Origin: Mucilaginibacter pankratovii
GTDB lineage: Bacteria > Bacteroidota > Bacteroidia > Sphingobacteriales > Sphingobacteriaceae
Direction of reading: 5' to 3'
Length of the DNA stretch: 64,000 bases
Assembly: GCF_014773265.1 (NCBI RefSeq)
Contig: NZ_JACWMY010000015.1
Coordinates: forward strand, 124,001-188,000
Part shown: piece by piece, positions 42,316 to 51,769 of the stretch
How positions within the stretch are numbered: the first letter of the stretch is position 1
Layout of the letters: the number at the start of each line of letters is the position of its first letter
The notes under the pieces: model-generated
Databases searched by the model: none
Told to the model about the DNA's origin: nothing
Seen by the model: only the letters and a program-made list of their open reading frames with translations
Position numbers and translations under genes: made by a program

Positions 42316-45156
42316 ATGAAACTTAAATACTTATTTGTTGCCCTCGCTTTACTGCTCAACGTAAAGGTTTTTGCCCAAACCGGCAGGGATGTAAAAGGCC
42401 TTGTGAAAGATAGTACAGGTGTTACCCTCCCCGGTACCACCGTAAAAATAATAACCGATAAAGATAGCAGCGCCATCATTACCGATGCCAACGGCTCGTT
42501 CATCTTCCATAATGTTACCGTAAATCAGTTTAGTTTGGTAGTGGTATCTATGGGGTATCAACCCATCAAACGCCGCTTTATTTTAGATAATAAAACCACC
42601 CCCTTTACCCTGCTGCCCATTGTGCTGAAATCAGACACGAGAATGCTGGGCGTAGTAACCATTACCGATGTAAACGCGGTAAAGTTGAAGGAGGATACGG
42701 TAGAGTTTAATGCCGCCGCCTACAAAGTGCGCGATGGCGCCCCGGTGGAGGATGTAATAAAAAAGCTGCCCGGTGTAGATGTAGATAAAGATGGCAACGT
42801 AACCGCGCAGGGCAAAAGCGTTACCAAGATAAGGGTAAACGGTAAGGATTTTTTTGGGGGCGATCTAAAAACAGCTACCAAGAATTTGCCGGCAGACATT
42901 GTACAAAGCATACAGGTAATTGATGATTACGGCGACCAGGCCAACATTACCGGTATAAAAACCGGCGAACCCGAAAAAGTGCTGAACATTAACATAAAAC
43001 CCAGCAAAAACTATGGCTACTTTGGCCAGGCTACCGTTGGCGGCGGGCAGGATATGATCCCTAATGCCGATGAGAAAGGCCGTTATGTAGCATCGGGTAA
43101 CCTTTTCAGGTTTGATGGCGACAGGCAACTTGCTGTATTAGGCAACTTAAATAATACCAACACCAACCTGTTTAGTTTCGGTAGCCCTCCGGGAGGGGGA
43201 GGCGGCCCGCGTGGTGGTGGCCCCGGTGGTAATGCAAACGCGGCAAACGGTATTACCACCGCGCGCAGCATCGGCTTTAACTATCGCGATAGCTGGAGCA
43301 AAAAAACAACCGTATACGGCAGCTACAGCTTTGCCAACAATACCGTGAATACTACCAGCACTACTATACAAAACAACATATCGTTAAACAACCCCAGCAC
43401 CAATAACCAAAGCAGCGTACAGGAAACCAGTAACCTTAACCACCGCTTTAACTTTAATATTGAGTACAAGCCCGATACGCTTAACTACCTAAAAATAACG
43501 CCGTCGTTTTCTTTTGCAGGTGTAACTACCGACCAAAACGCAGCCAATACCCTGATAAACGCTACGCAAACCATCTCCGATTATACGTTTAACTCGTACC
43601 TACACTCCACCTCGCCAAGCTTTGGCGGCAATGTATTGTACAACCACCGCTTTCCTAAAAAAGGGCGTAATTTTAGCCTAAACATCGGTGCAGGTTCGTA
43701 CCATATCGATCAGTATCAAAACCCGATATACACTTATATCGAGGGAGCTGCCAATGCACCGCTTAATCAGTTCATCAATACGGCCAGCCGTACCGATAGT
43801 GTTGGCGTGAACGTTTCTTACCTGGAACCCTTGGCCAAAAAATCGTACCTGGAGTTTACTTACGGCTACAAAAACCAGAATACTACATCAGACAGGAGCA
43901 CCGATACTTTGACAACAGGGGGTGTGCGCAATAATTATGCGCTGCTTACAAACGATTATCAATACACTTTTATCACCAACCGCTTCGGGTTAAACTTCAG
44001 GTTTATCGATAAAAAATACAACTACACTTTGGGTGTGGTAGCGCAGCCATCAATATTGGAAGGCAACTCGCCGGGTTTCGCGGTTAACCGTAAAACGGAG
44101 TTCAACGTGGCGCCTACAGCGAGGTTTATTTACAACTTCAGCAGGAGCCAGTCGCTTAGCATCAACTACAACGGTACCAGCCAGCAGCCAACCTATACGC
44201 AGCTGCAACCCGTTACCGATTACTCCAACGCATCGTACCCGGTAACAGGTAACCCCGATTTGAAACCGGAGTTTAACAATGTGCTTTCGGTACGTTATAA
44301 CAAGTTCGATTTTGCAACAGGTAATGTGTTCTTCAGCAACCTGTCGTTCACCCAAAGCAATAACAAGATCGTTTCTACCACAATCAATTACCCGGTGAAC
44401 GCATCGGACCCTAACCTGGCAGGGACCATTTTAACCACCTACCAAAATGCTGACGGGTATTATGCGGCCAATGCCTTTTATGTATTTGCCAAGCCATGGG
44501 CAAAACGCAAGTACAACCTGTTTTTTCAGGGTAATGCCAACTACAATAACAATATTTCCTACATAGGCGGTTTTGGTACCGATGGTTTATCGATAGAAAA
44601 GAACATCGCCAAAAACCTGGTTCTATCGCAGGGCGTAAGGTTCAGGGTGAATATTACCGATGTAATTGATGCGGAAGCCAACACCACTTACGCCATTAAC
44701 CGTACTACCAATTCGCTGAGCGCAGCTAACGTAAATACCAAATTCAGCACGCTTAATTTAGGTTTAAACGGCAAAAACTATTTCTTTAAAGACTGGACCC
44801 TGAGCTACGATTTCACCAAGCAGATCTACTACGGGTACCAGGGTGCAACCAACCCCAACATCCTGAACACCTACGTAGAACGCAGGTTTTTAAAGGGCAA
44901 TGTAGGTACCCTGCGTTTCGCGGTGAACGATGTATTTAACGAGAACACGGGCTACACCACTACATCAAGCGGGAGCTTTATTACCCAAACCAATGCCAAT
45001 CGCCTTGGCCGTTACTTCCTGCTAACCTTTACCCTGAGGCTGCAGAAATTTGCAGGCGCAAGGCCATCAGGCCCGGGTGGCCCGGGCGGTCCGGGCATGG
45101 GTGGCCCAGGGCCAGGCGGTCCGGGCGGCAGCGGACCAGGCTTTGGCGGCAATTAA
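42316..45156 (+). CDS. TonB-dependent receptor-like outer-membrane beta-barrel
   Basis: A 946-residue outer-membrane protein from ATG 42316. It has a signal peptide (MKLKYLFVALALLLNVKVFAQ), a carboxypeptidase-regulatory-like domain (about 24-105), a plug-like domain (about 115-215; VIKKLPGVDVDKDGNVTAQG, KIRVNGKDFFGGD) and a large barrel of the Bacteroidota OMP_b-brl_3 type. A Gly/Pro loop (GGGGGPRGGGPGG, about 300) and a Gly/Pro-rich tail (GPGGPGGPGMGG and onward) are striking and are also seen in other members. It lacks a SusD partner. It is divergent from a LytS/LytR-type system that probably regulates it. The substrate is unknown. Confidence 0.9.
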   Translation: MKLKYLFVALALLLNVKVFAQTGRDVKGLVKDSTGVTLPGTTVKIITDKDSSAIITDANGSFIFHNVTVNQFSLVVVSMGYQPIKRRFILDNKTTPFTLLPIVLKSDTRMLGVVTITDVNAVKLKEDTVEFNAAAYKVRDGAPVEDVIKKLPGVDVDKDGNVTAQGKSVTKIRVNGKDFFGGDLKTATKNLPADIVQSIQVIDDYGDQANITGIKTGEPEKVLNINIKPSKNYGYFGQATVGGGQDMIPNADEKGRYVASGNLFRFDGDRQLAVLGNLNNTNTNLFSFGSPPGGGGGPRGGGPGGNANAANGITTARSIGFNYRDSWSKKTTVYGSYSFANNTVNTTSTTIQNNISLNNPSTNNQSSVQETSNLNHRFNFNIEYKPDTLNYLKITPSFSFAGVTTDQNAANTLINATQTISDYTFNSYLHSTSPSFGGNVLYNHRFPKKGRNFSLNIGAGSYHIDQYQNPIYTYIEGAANAPLNQFINTASRTDSVGVNVSYLEPLAKKSYLEFTYGYKNQNTTSDRSTDTLTTGGVRNNYALLTNDYQYTFITNRFGLNFRFIDKKYNYTLGVVAQPSILEGNSPGFAVNRKTEFNVAPTARFIYNFSRSQSLSINYNGTSQQPTYTQLQPVTDYSNASYPVTGNPDLKPEFNNVLSVRYNKFDFATGNVFFSNLSFTQSNNKIVSTTINYPVNASDPNLAGTILTTYQNADGYYAANAFYVFAKPWAKRKYNLFFQGNANYNNNISYIGGFGTDGLSIEKNIAKNLVLSQGVRFRVNITDVIDAEANTTYAINRTTNSLSAANVNTKFSTLNLGLNGKNYFFKDWTLSYDFTKQIYYGYQGATNPNILNTYVERRFLKGNVGTLRFAVNDVFNENTGYTTTSSGSFITQTNANRLGRYFLLTFTLRLQKFAGARPSGPGGPGGPGMGGPGPGGPGGSGPGFGGN

Positions 45157-45530
45157 TATTGTATACTGATCTGTTCTATATTCAAAAATGCGAGGAGGCA
45201 CCTGTAAGGGGTGCCTTTCGTGCTTAAAGGTGGGTGTAAAAATTGCCGGCGAAGGAGGCACCTACGGAGCCAAAATGTTTATGTCGCACTTTGCTATAAA
45301 CAGGAAGCTCCTGCCGGAGCTCTTTGATAAGGATTTTGGGCTCATCGCAATTTACTGGTACAGAACTATAAAGAATAAGCCTGTAACCGCTTTTTTTGAC
45401 TCCAGGGGAGTCCCCTGTTTATAGAAATAAATGAAATATCCTTGGCTCCGTAGGTGCCCCCTGTATGCTGATGTAACAGCTAATTATTACAAATAAGTGC
45501 TACATTTATCAAACCTTAAACTGCTACAAT
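45157..45530. repeat. Intergenic hairpin mosaic with inverted end units
   Basis: Palindromes at 45196-45216 (AGGCACC/GGTGCCT), 45257-45271 (GGCACC-TAC-GGAGCC), 45306-45321 (AGCTCC-TGCC-GGAGCT), 45398-45412 (GACTCC-AGG-GGAGTC) and 45444-45458 (GGCTCC-GTA-GGTGCC). The second and fifth are exact inverted copies of each other, sharing GGCACCTACGGAGCCAA. There is no protein gene in the region. TACATTTA at 45501 may be the -7 box of the next gene. Confidence 0.75.
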
Positions 45531-46070
45531 ATGAGGAAGCTGATATTAATATTGCTTTGCCTGTTTACCGCTAACGCCTTGTTTGCACAGGCTGTTAAAA
45601 ACACATCCTATAAAACTTCTTCGGGCGAACGTGTGCTGCAGTTAGAAGTAGTACTGGATACGGATATGGCTTCTGCCTGGAAACTGTTATCTACCGATGA
45701 GGGCCTGGTAAAATGGGTGGCACCGGTAGCGCATATCGAACTGAAGAAAAACGGTGTTATTGTAACCAATTATGATAAAACCAAACCATTAACCGATAGC
45801 AGCTCCATAAGGTTACCTATACTGGCCTACACCAAAGGCAAAATGATCACACTTAAGGTAGAACTGAATAACAATTTCACCAAAAGCGTTAGAAATAGCG
45901 ACGATAACCTGAAGGAGGTGATCACGCTGGTAAAAATAGATGCGGGGCATACCAAACTCATCTCGGCCATGTCGGGCTTTGGCGCCGGGGCCGATTGGGA
46001 TAAAACCTACGAGTTTTTTGTACGGGGCAATACCTACACTTACGAAGAATTGCTAAAGCATTATAAATAA
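45531..46070 (+). CDS. Secreted SRPBCC (START-like) domain protein
   Basis: A 179-residue protein with a signal peptide (MRKLILILLCLFTANALFAQ) and one START/AHSA1-like domain: LEVVLDTDMASAWKLLSTDEGLVKW at the start, a central beta sheet and a C-terminal helix (ADWDKTYEFFVRGNTYTYEELLKHY). The fold makes a hydrophobic pocket for lipids or other small ligands, here placed in the periplasm. Ligand unknown. No partner genes. Confidence 0.8.
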   Translation: MRKLILILLCLFTANALFAQAVKNTSYKTSSGERVLQLEVVLDTDMASAWKLLSTDEGLVKWVAPVAHIELKKNGVIVTNYDKTKPLTDSSSIRLPILAYTKGKMITLKVELNNNFTKSVRNSDDNLKEVITLVKIDAGHTKLISAMSGFGAGADWDKTYEFFVRGNTYTYEELLKHYK

Positions 46071-46188
46071 AACGCAAATCATTCTCTTTTACCTTCCCGG
46101 CGCGGGCGGTAATTCCACAACCGGGCAAACATTTTACGGATAAAATAAAACCCGGATTGTTAAAATCGCCATATTTGTATAACCAGAT

Positions 46189-47001
46189 ATGAAAAAGATC
46201 ACCGCCTCCCTTTTAGCCGGGCTTATCCTGATAAGTGCCTGCTCTGCACCAAAAAAAACGGAAAGCATCTCTATGGCTAATAGCGGCAAAGTATGGTCCT
46301 CGCTTTGGCAGCAGCGCTCGGCAGAGTACAAGGCGCTGTGTTTCCAGGCGTATAACCTGGCCAAGATGCGCCTGAACGAAGCCATTCGCACCGAGGGTAC
46401 CAAACCCTTTGCGGTGGTTACCGATATCGACGAAACGGTTTTAGACAACAGCCCCTACGACGCTATGCGGGCAGATTCTAACCTTGAATACACCCCCGAT
46501 ACCTGGAAAGCCTGGACCGCCAAGGCCATCGCCGATACCGTGCCCGGCGCGCCCGCTTTCTTTAAATACGCCGCATCAAAAGGCGTAGCGGTGTTTTACA
46601 TCACCAACCGCAACGAAGACGAAAAGGCCGCCACCATCAAAAACCTGCAGCTGTACGGCCTCCCTAATACCGATGACGCACATGTGCTGATGCGTGAAAG
46701 TTTATCAAGCAAAGAAAGTCGCCGCCAGGTTGTGCTGTCTACCTATAATATCGTACTGCTCTGCGGCGATAACCTGCCCGATTTCGATGCCCTGTATGAT
46801 AGCCCCGCGGATAAAAAACAAACCGAACAAAGCCGCGCCGCCGTTACCGAAAGACTGAAAAAAGAGTTTGGCAGCCGGTATATTGTTATCCCCAACCCCT
46901 CTTACGGCGATTGGGAGAACGTATTGTTTGATAACAAAAAGCTAAGCAACCCGCAAAAGGATTCGGTGATGCGGGCAAAGGTGAAGGTGGATAAGCAGTA
47001 G
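46189..47001 (+). CDS. Lipoprotein 5'-nucleotidase/acid phosphatase, e(P4) family
   Basis: A 270-residue HAD-superfamily class C acid phosphatase. The lipobox LISAC places Cys18 as the lipidated residue, so the enzyme is anchored in the outer membrane or periplasm. The nucleophile motif VVTDIDETVLDNSPYD (about 83) has the typical DxDxT form, and the second lobe has ITNRNEDE and LCGDNLPDFD. It dephosphorylates nucleotides such as NMP for uptake. It carries the usual family length and its own start after a 118-base spacer. Confidence 0.92.
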   Translation: MKKITASLLAGLILISACSAPKKTESISMANSGKVWSSLWQQRSAEYKALCFQAYNLAKMRLNEAIRTEGTKPFAVVTDIDETVLDNSPYDAMRADSNLEYTPDTWKAWTAKAIADTVPGAPAFFKYAASKGVAVFYITNRNEDEKAATIKNLQLYGLPNTDDAHVLMRESLSSKESRRQVVLSTYNIVLLCGDNLPDFDALYDSPADKKQTEQSRAAVTERLKKEFGSRYIVIPNPSYGDWENVLFDNKKLSNPQKDSVMRAKVKVDKQ

Positions 47002-47015
47002 CGCGGGCCAATATA

Positions 47016-47795
47016 TTATTTTGCTTTAAGCCATTCCCCAAATGAATTTATAAATAGCCCAATAAAAACGATTCCTAAAATAGCCTCAAAGCCCACTAAT
47101 AATCTCAAATTATCGTCAATTGGTACAATATCGCCGTAACCAATAGTTGATATGGTTACAGCACTGAAATATATCATCCTCTTGAGGCTATCATTTATTA
47201 TCAATCCCTGATTATATCCAATCAAATTATTAATATTTTCAATTTGATCGTCTTTTAAGACAATTGAGGTTGGCTTTAATGTGTCGCTCTTCGGGATGAG
47301 ATATTTAGAATCTATTGGATTGTCTTGGTTAGAATAGGCAAACAGTTCTCGCGTTTGTCCAAAAAATATAGGTTTCGCAACAGTTTTCGAAATAGTCTGT
47401 AATGAAAAAAAGTAATTATAAATTGTGGGTTGAAATTTCCCCGGCGTGGAATGATACATATCTGTGTAGTTAAAATTTCCAATAAAAGTAATCTCGCCTT
47501 CTTTTACCTCTAACTCTTTTAAGATTAACCTGTCAATGTGCAAATATACCGGCAGATAAGCGCGTTCAATTTCCATTGATGTCGAGTCATGATGATTACT
47601 ACGAAAATTCCTTACGATTCCATCCTTTAAGTCATCAATTACTGTGTCTCTAAGGTCTTGGTATTCTTTCTCAAACTTTACTGTACTGTTGTAAAACTTA
47701 TCTTTAAAAAAACAATTGTATACCACTGCAAACGCAAAAATTATGATGATATAACTTACAAGGAGTAACCCGGGGTTGAGAAAAAACTTACGCAT
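47016..47795 (-). CDS. Two-helix potassium-channel-like protein with large ectodomain
   Basis: A 259-residue membrane protein. The first helix (about 9-28, LLLVSYIIIIFAFAVVYN) and last helix (about 236-254, LLVGFEAILGIVFIGLFIN) flank the selectivity filter AVTISTIGYGDIVP (about 214-227), the mark of K+ channels. Unlike KcsA-type channels, about 175 residues of mostly beta-type sequence lie between helix 1 and the pore, and would face the periplasm. There is no RCK domain. The gene is AT-richer than its neighbours. Potassium conductance is inferred from the filter only. Confidence 0.78.
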   Translation of the reverse strand: MRKFFLNPGLLLVSYIIIIFAFAVVYNCFFKDKFYNSTVKFEKEYQDLRDTVIDDLKDGIVRNFRSNHHDSTSMEIERAYLPVYLHIDRLILKELEVKEGEITFIGNFNYTDMYHSTPGKFQPTIYNYFFSLQTISKTVAKPIFFGQTRELFAYSNQDNPIDSKYLIPKSDTLKPTSIVLKDDQIENINNLIGYNQGLIINDSLKRMIYFSAVTISTIGYGDIVPIDDNLRLLVGFEAILGIVFIGLFINSFGEWLKAK

Positions 47796-47911
47796 TGACT
47801 TTACTTTTGATCCAAGTTAGAATTATTTCCCCATCCCTCAATCCCAATGATTGTTTTTTTTGTCAATATTAAGTTTTTGTTAAGCGGCACCCTATCCACA
47901 AATACAATCCG

Positions 47912-47919
47912 TAATTTTG
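47912..47919 (+). promoter_or_regulatory. -7 promoter box of the YncE/phosphoesterase gene
   Basis: Exact TAnnTTTG match (TAATTTTG) ending 18 bases before the ATG at 47938. It excludes an in-frame TTG at 47917 as the start. Confidence 0.5.
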
Positions 47920-47937
47920 GACACATTCCTTCCCTTT

Positions 47938-50385
47938 ATGAAACAAAAACTTATTATCTGTATCGCTGCGGCATTTGCATTTAGCTGTAGCGTTTCGGCA
48001 CAAACACCCGGTAAAATAGCCCAAACCGGGCAGGTATTGCTCCCCAACGGCTGGAAACTTAGTCCCGCCGGGCGCTCTCTGCCCCTCGGCGATCTCCCGC
48101 TAAATATGCAGCTATCCGCATCTGGCAAATACCTTGCGGTAACTAATAACGGGCAAAGCACGCAATCCCTTCAATTGATAGATCCGCGCAGCGAAAAACT
48201 GCTGGATGAAAAAGTATTGGGTAAATCCTGGTATGGTATCGCCTTCAGTCGCGACGAGAAAAAACTCTATGCTTCCGGCGGTAATGATAACGTTATCCTT
48301 ACCTTCTCCATCAGCAACAGCAAACTCGGCACACCCGATACCATTAAGTTAGGGCAGCCCTGGCCAAAAAACAAGATCTGCCCTACAGGCATCGCCATCA
48401 ATAGAGCCAATACCCGGCTGTATACCGTTACCAAGGAAGACAGCACCCTCTACATCATCGATCCTTTAAAAAACAGCGTCCTCAGCAAAGTAAAACTAAG
48501 TGCTGAGGCCTATAGCTGCGTATTATCCCCAGATGAAAAAACGCTTTACATCTCGTTATGGGGCGGCGATAAGTTGGCCTTTTACAATACTTCAACCCAG
48601 GCGTTAAATAGCATCAGCACCGGCAGTCACCCTAATGAATTACTGCTCAACAAAAAGGGCACCCTGTTATTTGTTGCTAACGCGAATGATAACTCGGTAT
48701 CCATCATCAATACCGCCACGCACAAAACTATCGAGACGGTATCTACCGCTCTTTACCCAACAAAGCTAACCGGCTCTACTACCAATGGCTTCGCGCTTTC
48801 GGCCAATCAAAAAACGCTTTATATAGCCAATGCCGATAATAACTGCCTCGCCGTTTTTGATGTGTCAAACCCCGGCAGCAGCCAAAGCCGCGGCTTTATC
48901 CCGGTGGGCTGGTACCCAACCAATGTAAAACTACTGGGCAGCAAAATATTGGTAAGCAATGGCAAGGGTTTTACCTCCATGGCCAACCCCAACGGGCCAC
49001 AGCCCATGAAAAAAGTTGATAACAGCGGCTACCAAAAAGGTGCCATCAACAGTCGCGACCAATATATAGGCGGATTATTTAAAGGAACGCTATCGTTTAT
49101 AGATGCACCAAATGAGCTTAAATTGAAAGCCTACACCAAACAGGTTTATGCCAATACCCCTTTTACCGATAAAATAGCCATAACCGCCAAAGGCGAGGCG
49201 GGTAACCCCATCCCGCGCAAAATGGGCCAAAAATCGCCTATAAAGCATGTGTTCTATATCATCAAAGAAAACCGCACTTACGACCAGGTGCTGGGTGATA
49301 TGCCTGCCGGAAACGGAGATACGTCGCTATGCATTTTCGGGCAAAAGATAACACCCAATCTGCACGCTATAGCCAGCGAATATGCTTTGATGGATAACTT
49401 TTATGTAGATGCCGAGGTAAGCGCCGACGGGCACAACTGGAGTATGGCCGCCTACGCTACCGATTTTGTGGAAAAAACCTGGCCAACCAGCTATGGCAGC
49501 CGCGGCGGTAATTACGATTTTGAAGGCACCCGTAAAGCCGCCTACCCGCGCGATGGTTTCATTTGGGATTATTGCAAGCGCGCCGGGGTTAGCTACCGTA
49601 CCTACGGCGAATTTGCCGAGGGTGGCGAAAAGCCAAAAGCCAACCTGAAATCGCTGGAGGGGCATTTTTGCCTGCAATCGCCGGATTTTGATCTGAGCAT
49701 AAAAGATATTACCCGCGAGGCCATTTGGGAGCATGATTTCGATTCGTTACTTACTATTAATAAAGTGCCGCAATTTAATACCGTCAGGCTGGGGAACGAC
49801 CATACCAGCGGGCAGCGCAAAGGCGCCTATTCGCCTATTGCCGCGGTTGCGGATAACGACCTGGCTGTTGGCCGTTTTATCGAACACCTCTCGCAAAGCC
49901 CGATATGGAAAGAATCTGTTGTATTTATTTTGGAAGATGATGCCCAAAACGGACCCGACCATATAGATGCCCACCGCTCGCCAGTGTTTGTGGTAAGCCC
50001 CTATGCAAAACGCAACGCCGTAATTCATAACATGTACTCTACCTCGGGCGTGCTGCGTACCATCGAACTTATTTTGGGCCTGCCGCCGATGAGCCAGTAC
50101 GATGCAGCAGCTATGCCTTTATACGAGTGCTTTACCGCCAAACCCGATTTTACGCCCTATAAGGCTAAAGCCGCGCAGATAGATATTGAACAGCGTAACG
50201 TTGCCATAAACGAAAGCAGCAGGCGTTCGGAATCTTTTAACCTGGCGGAAGAAGATGCAGCACCCGATCTGGACCTGAACGAAGTAGTATGGAAATCGGT
50301 TAAAGGCGAATCGGCTATAATGCCGGCACCCAAACGCAGCGCCTTCGTTATTTTAGAGAAGAAAAAGAAAGATGATGATGATTGA
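47938..50385 (+). CDS. Secreted YncE-like beta-propeller / phosphoesterase
   Basis: An 815-residue, two-domain protein with a signal peptide (MKQKLIICIAAAFAFSCSVSAQ). The N-terminal half (about 35-400) is a YncE/lactonase-like seven-bladed propeller with repeated units such as NAND-NSVSIINTATHKTIETV. The C-terminal half (about 420-730) is a phosphoesterase of the PF04185 / alkaline phosphatase superfamily: HVFYIIKENRTYDQVLGD (metal site), NFYVDAEVSADGHNW and LEDDAQNGPDHIDAHRSP. The combination is common in environmental Bacteroidota and Acidobacteriota, and is probably a periplasmic phosphodiesterase or phosphatase. The acidic tail ends KKKDDDD. Confidence 0.9.
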   Translation: MKQKLIICIAAAFAFSCSVSAQTPGKIAQTGQVLLPNGWKLSPAGRSLPLGDLPLNMQLSASGKYLAVTNNGQSTQSLQLIDPRSEKLLDEKVLGKSWYGIAFSRDEKKLYASGGNDNVILTFSISNSKLGTPDTIKLGQPWPKNKICPTGIAINRANTRLYTVTKEDSTLYIIDPLKNSVLSKVKLSAEAYSCVLSPDEKTLYISLWGGDKLAFYNTSTQALNSISTGSHPNELLLNKKGTLLFVANANDNSVSIINTATHKTIETVSTALYPTKLTGSTTNGFALSANQKTLYIANADNNCLAVFDVSNPGSSQSRGFIPVGWYPTNVKLLGSKILVSNGKGFTSMANPNGPQPMKKVDNSGYQKGAINSRDQYIGGLFKGTLSFIDAPNELKLKAYTKQVYANTPFTDKIAITAKGEAGNPIPRKMGQKSPIKHVFYIIKENRTYDQVLGDMPAGNGDTSLCIFGQKITPNLHAIASEYALMDNFYVDAEVSADGHNWSMAAYATDFVEKTWPTSYGSRGGNYDFEGTRKAAYPRDGFIWDYCKRAGVSYRTYGEFAEGGEKPKANLKSLEGHFCLQSPDFDLSIKDITREAIWEHDFDSLLTINKVPQFNTVRLGNDHTSGQRKGAYSPIAAVADNDLAVGRFIEHLSQSPIWKESVVFILEDDAQNGPDHIDAHRSPVFVVSPYAKRNAVIHNMYSTSGVLRTIELILGLPPMSQYDAAAMPLYECFTAKPDFTPYKAKAAQIDIEQRNVAINESSRRSESFNLAEEDAAPDLDLNEVVWKSVKGESAIMPAPKRSAFVILEKKKKDDDD

Positions 50386-50421
50386 TTTGTTGATATATTT
50401 ACCTTAGAAATATCACGAATA

Positions 50422-51288
50422 ATGACGATCCTCGAAAACCAATTTCTTAAGGTATCTATCGATACAAAGGGGGCACAGTTAAGCTCTTTACGTAATAAAG
50501 CAACCGGCGCCGAACACATGTGGCAGGCCGACCCAACCGTATGGCCATGGCACGCGCCCAACCTGTTCCCGATAGTTGGGCAGCTGGCAAATGATGAACT
50601 ATTGGTGGATGGCGAAAAGTACGGCATGAAACGGCACGGCTTTGCCCGGCAATCGGAGTTTATTAAGCTGGAAAGCAATGATGTATCGGCATCATTCTCG
50701 TTACCTTATTGCGAAAAAACATTGGAGGTTTACCCCTACAAGTTCGATTTCCAGGTGATGTATACGCTGATAGAAAACGCATTGCGCCTGACGTACAAAC
50801 TCATTAACCGGGATAAAAAAACGGTGTATTTTTCGGTAGGCGGGCACCCGGCTTTCAACGTGCCTTTTTATGCCGGCGAAAGCTATGAGGATTACTATGT
50901 TGAATTTGAAACCAACGAAAAACTGAACACCCACCTCCTATCGGTCGACGGATTATTTAATGGCGAAACCCATCCTGTTGCTATCAAAAACAAGAGGCTA
51001 TACCTCACCCGCGACCTGTTCGCCGCGGACGCGCTGGTGTTAAAGGACCTGAAATCGCGTATGGTTACGATTAAGAGTGATAAACACGAGCATAGCCTAT
51101 CGGTAGAGTTCCCGCATTTTAATTACCTGGGGCTTTGGGCTAAGCCCGGTGCCGATTTTCTGTGTATCGAGCCATGGCTGGGCTGCGCCGATTCGGCAGG
51201 CGAACCAAAGGATATTAAGCAGAAAGAAGCTATCCAAAAAATAGCCGTAGGCCATGTTTTCGAAGCCTCTTTTTATATCAGTGTATAA
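50422..51288 (+). CDS. Aldose 1-epimerase-like protein
   Basis: A 288-residue cytoplasmic protein of the galactose mutarotase-like superfamily (LacX/YeaD-like group). It shows MTILENQFLKVSIDTKGAQL, the FPIVGQLAND segment, MKRHGFAR with a likely catalytic His, YFSVGGHPAFNVP with a second His, and CIEPWLG with the catalytic-base Glu. It interconverts sugar anomers; hexose 6-phosphates are possible substrates in this group. It starts 36 bases after the phosphoesterase. Confidence 0.88.
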   Translation: MTILENQFLKVSIDTKGAQLSSLRNKATGAEHMWQADPTVWPWHAPNLFPIVGQLANDELLVDGEKYGMKRHGFARQSEFIKLESNDVSASFSLPYCEKTLEVYPYKFDFQVMYTLIENALRLTYKLINRDKKTVYFSVGGHPAFNVPFYAGESYEDYYVEFETNEKLNTHLLSVDGLFNGETHPVAIKNKRLYLTRDLFAADALVLKDLKSRMVTIKSDKHEHSLSVEFPHFNYLGLWAKPGADFLCIEPWLGCADSAGEPKDIKQKEAIQKIAVGHVFEASFYISV

Positions 51289-51370
51289 TAACTTAAAGTT
51301 TTTTTCACTTTAATAAAACATTAAACGTACTTTTTCGCTTATCATTAAAAAACACTCAACAATTACAACT

Positions 51371-51709
51371 ATGAAAAGGAAATTTTATTTATTCGCCGTA
51401 ACCATGCTGCTTATGGTAGCATCATTCAGTTCAAATGCTGCAACTTTTACTGATGACAAAAAAGCCTTTAAAGAAGCTGCTGCTAAAATGACCGACGAGC
51501 AAAAACACGCTCGCATTGAAGAAATTAAAACTCGTGTAAACGAGATCAAAGCGATGGACAAATCTGATTTGAACAGCGCTGAGAAAAAAGAATTGAAAGC
51601 TGAGTTAAAAAGCTTAAAACACGAAGCACAAGCCATGGGTGGCGGTGGTGTTTACCTTTCTATAGGTGCCATCATCATTATCATCCTGGTATTGATCCTG
51701 ATCCTGTAA
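51371..51709 (+). CDS. Small exported helical protein with C-terminal membrane anchor
   Basis: A 112-residue protein. It has a signal peptide (about 1-23, ending SNA), a charged helical middle (about 30-85; DEQKHARIEEIKTRVNEIKA) likely forming a coiled coil, a Gly hinge (GGGG) and a C-terminal hydrophobic helix (about 93-112, IGAIIIIILVLILIL). Similar short proteins are frequent in Bacteroidota but have no known role. An intrinsic terminator follows. Confidence 0.75.
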   Translation: MKRKFYLFAVTMLLMVASFSSNAATFTDDKKAFKEAAAKMTDEQKHARIEEIKTRVNEIKAMDKSDLNSAEKKELKAELKSLKHEAQAMGGGGVYLSIGAIIIIILVLILIL

Positions 51710-51737
51710 TCAGAATCAAACACAAAACATTTTATAA

Positions 51738-51767
51738 TAAAAATGCCCCGGTATCCGGGGCATTTTT
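51738..51767. terminator. Bidirectional terminator
   Basis: AAATGCCCCGG-TAT-CCGGGGCATTT with T-runs on both strands, between convergent genes. Confidence 0.88.
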
Positions 51768-51769
51768 AT

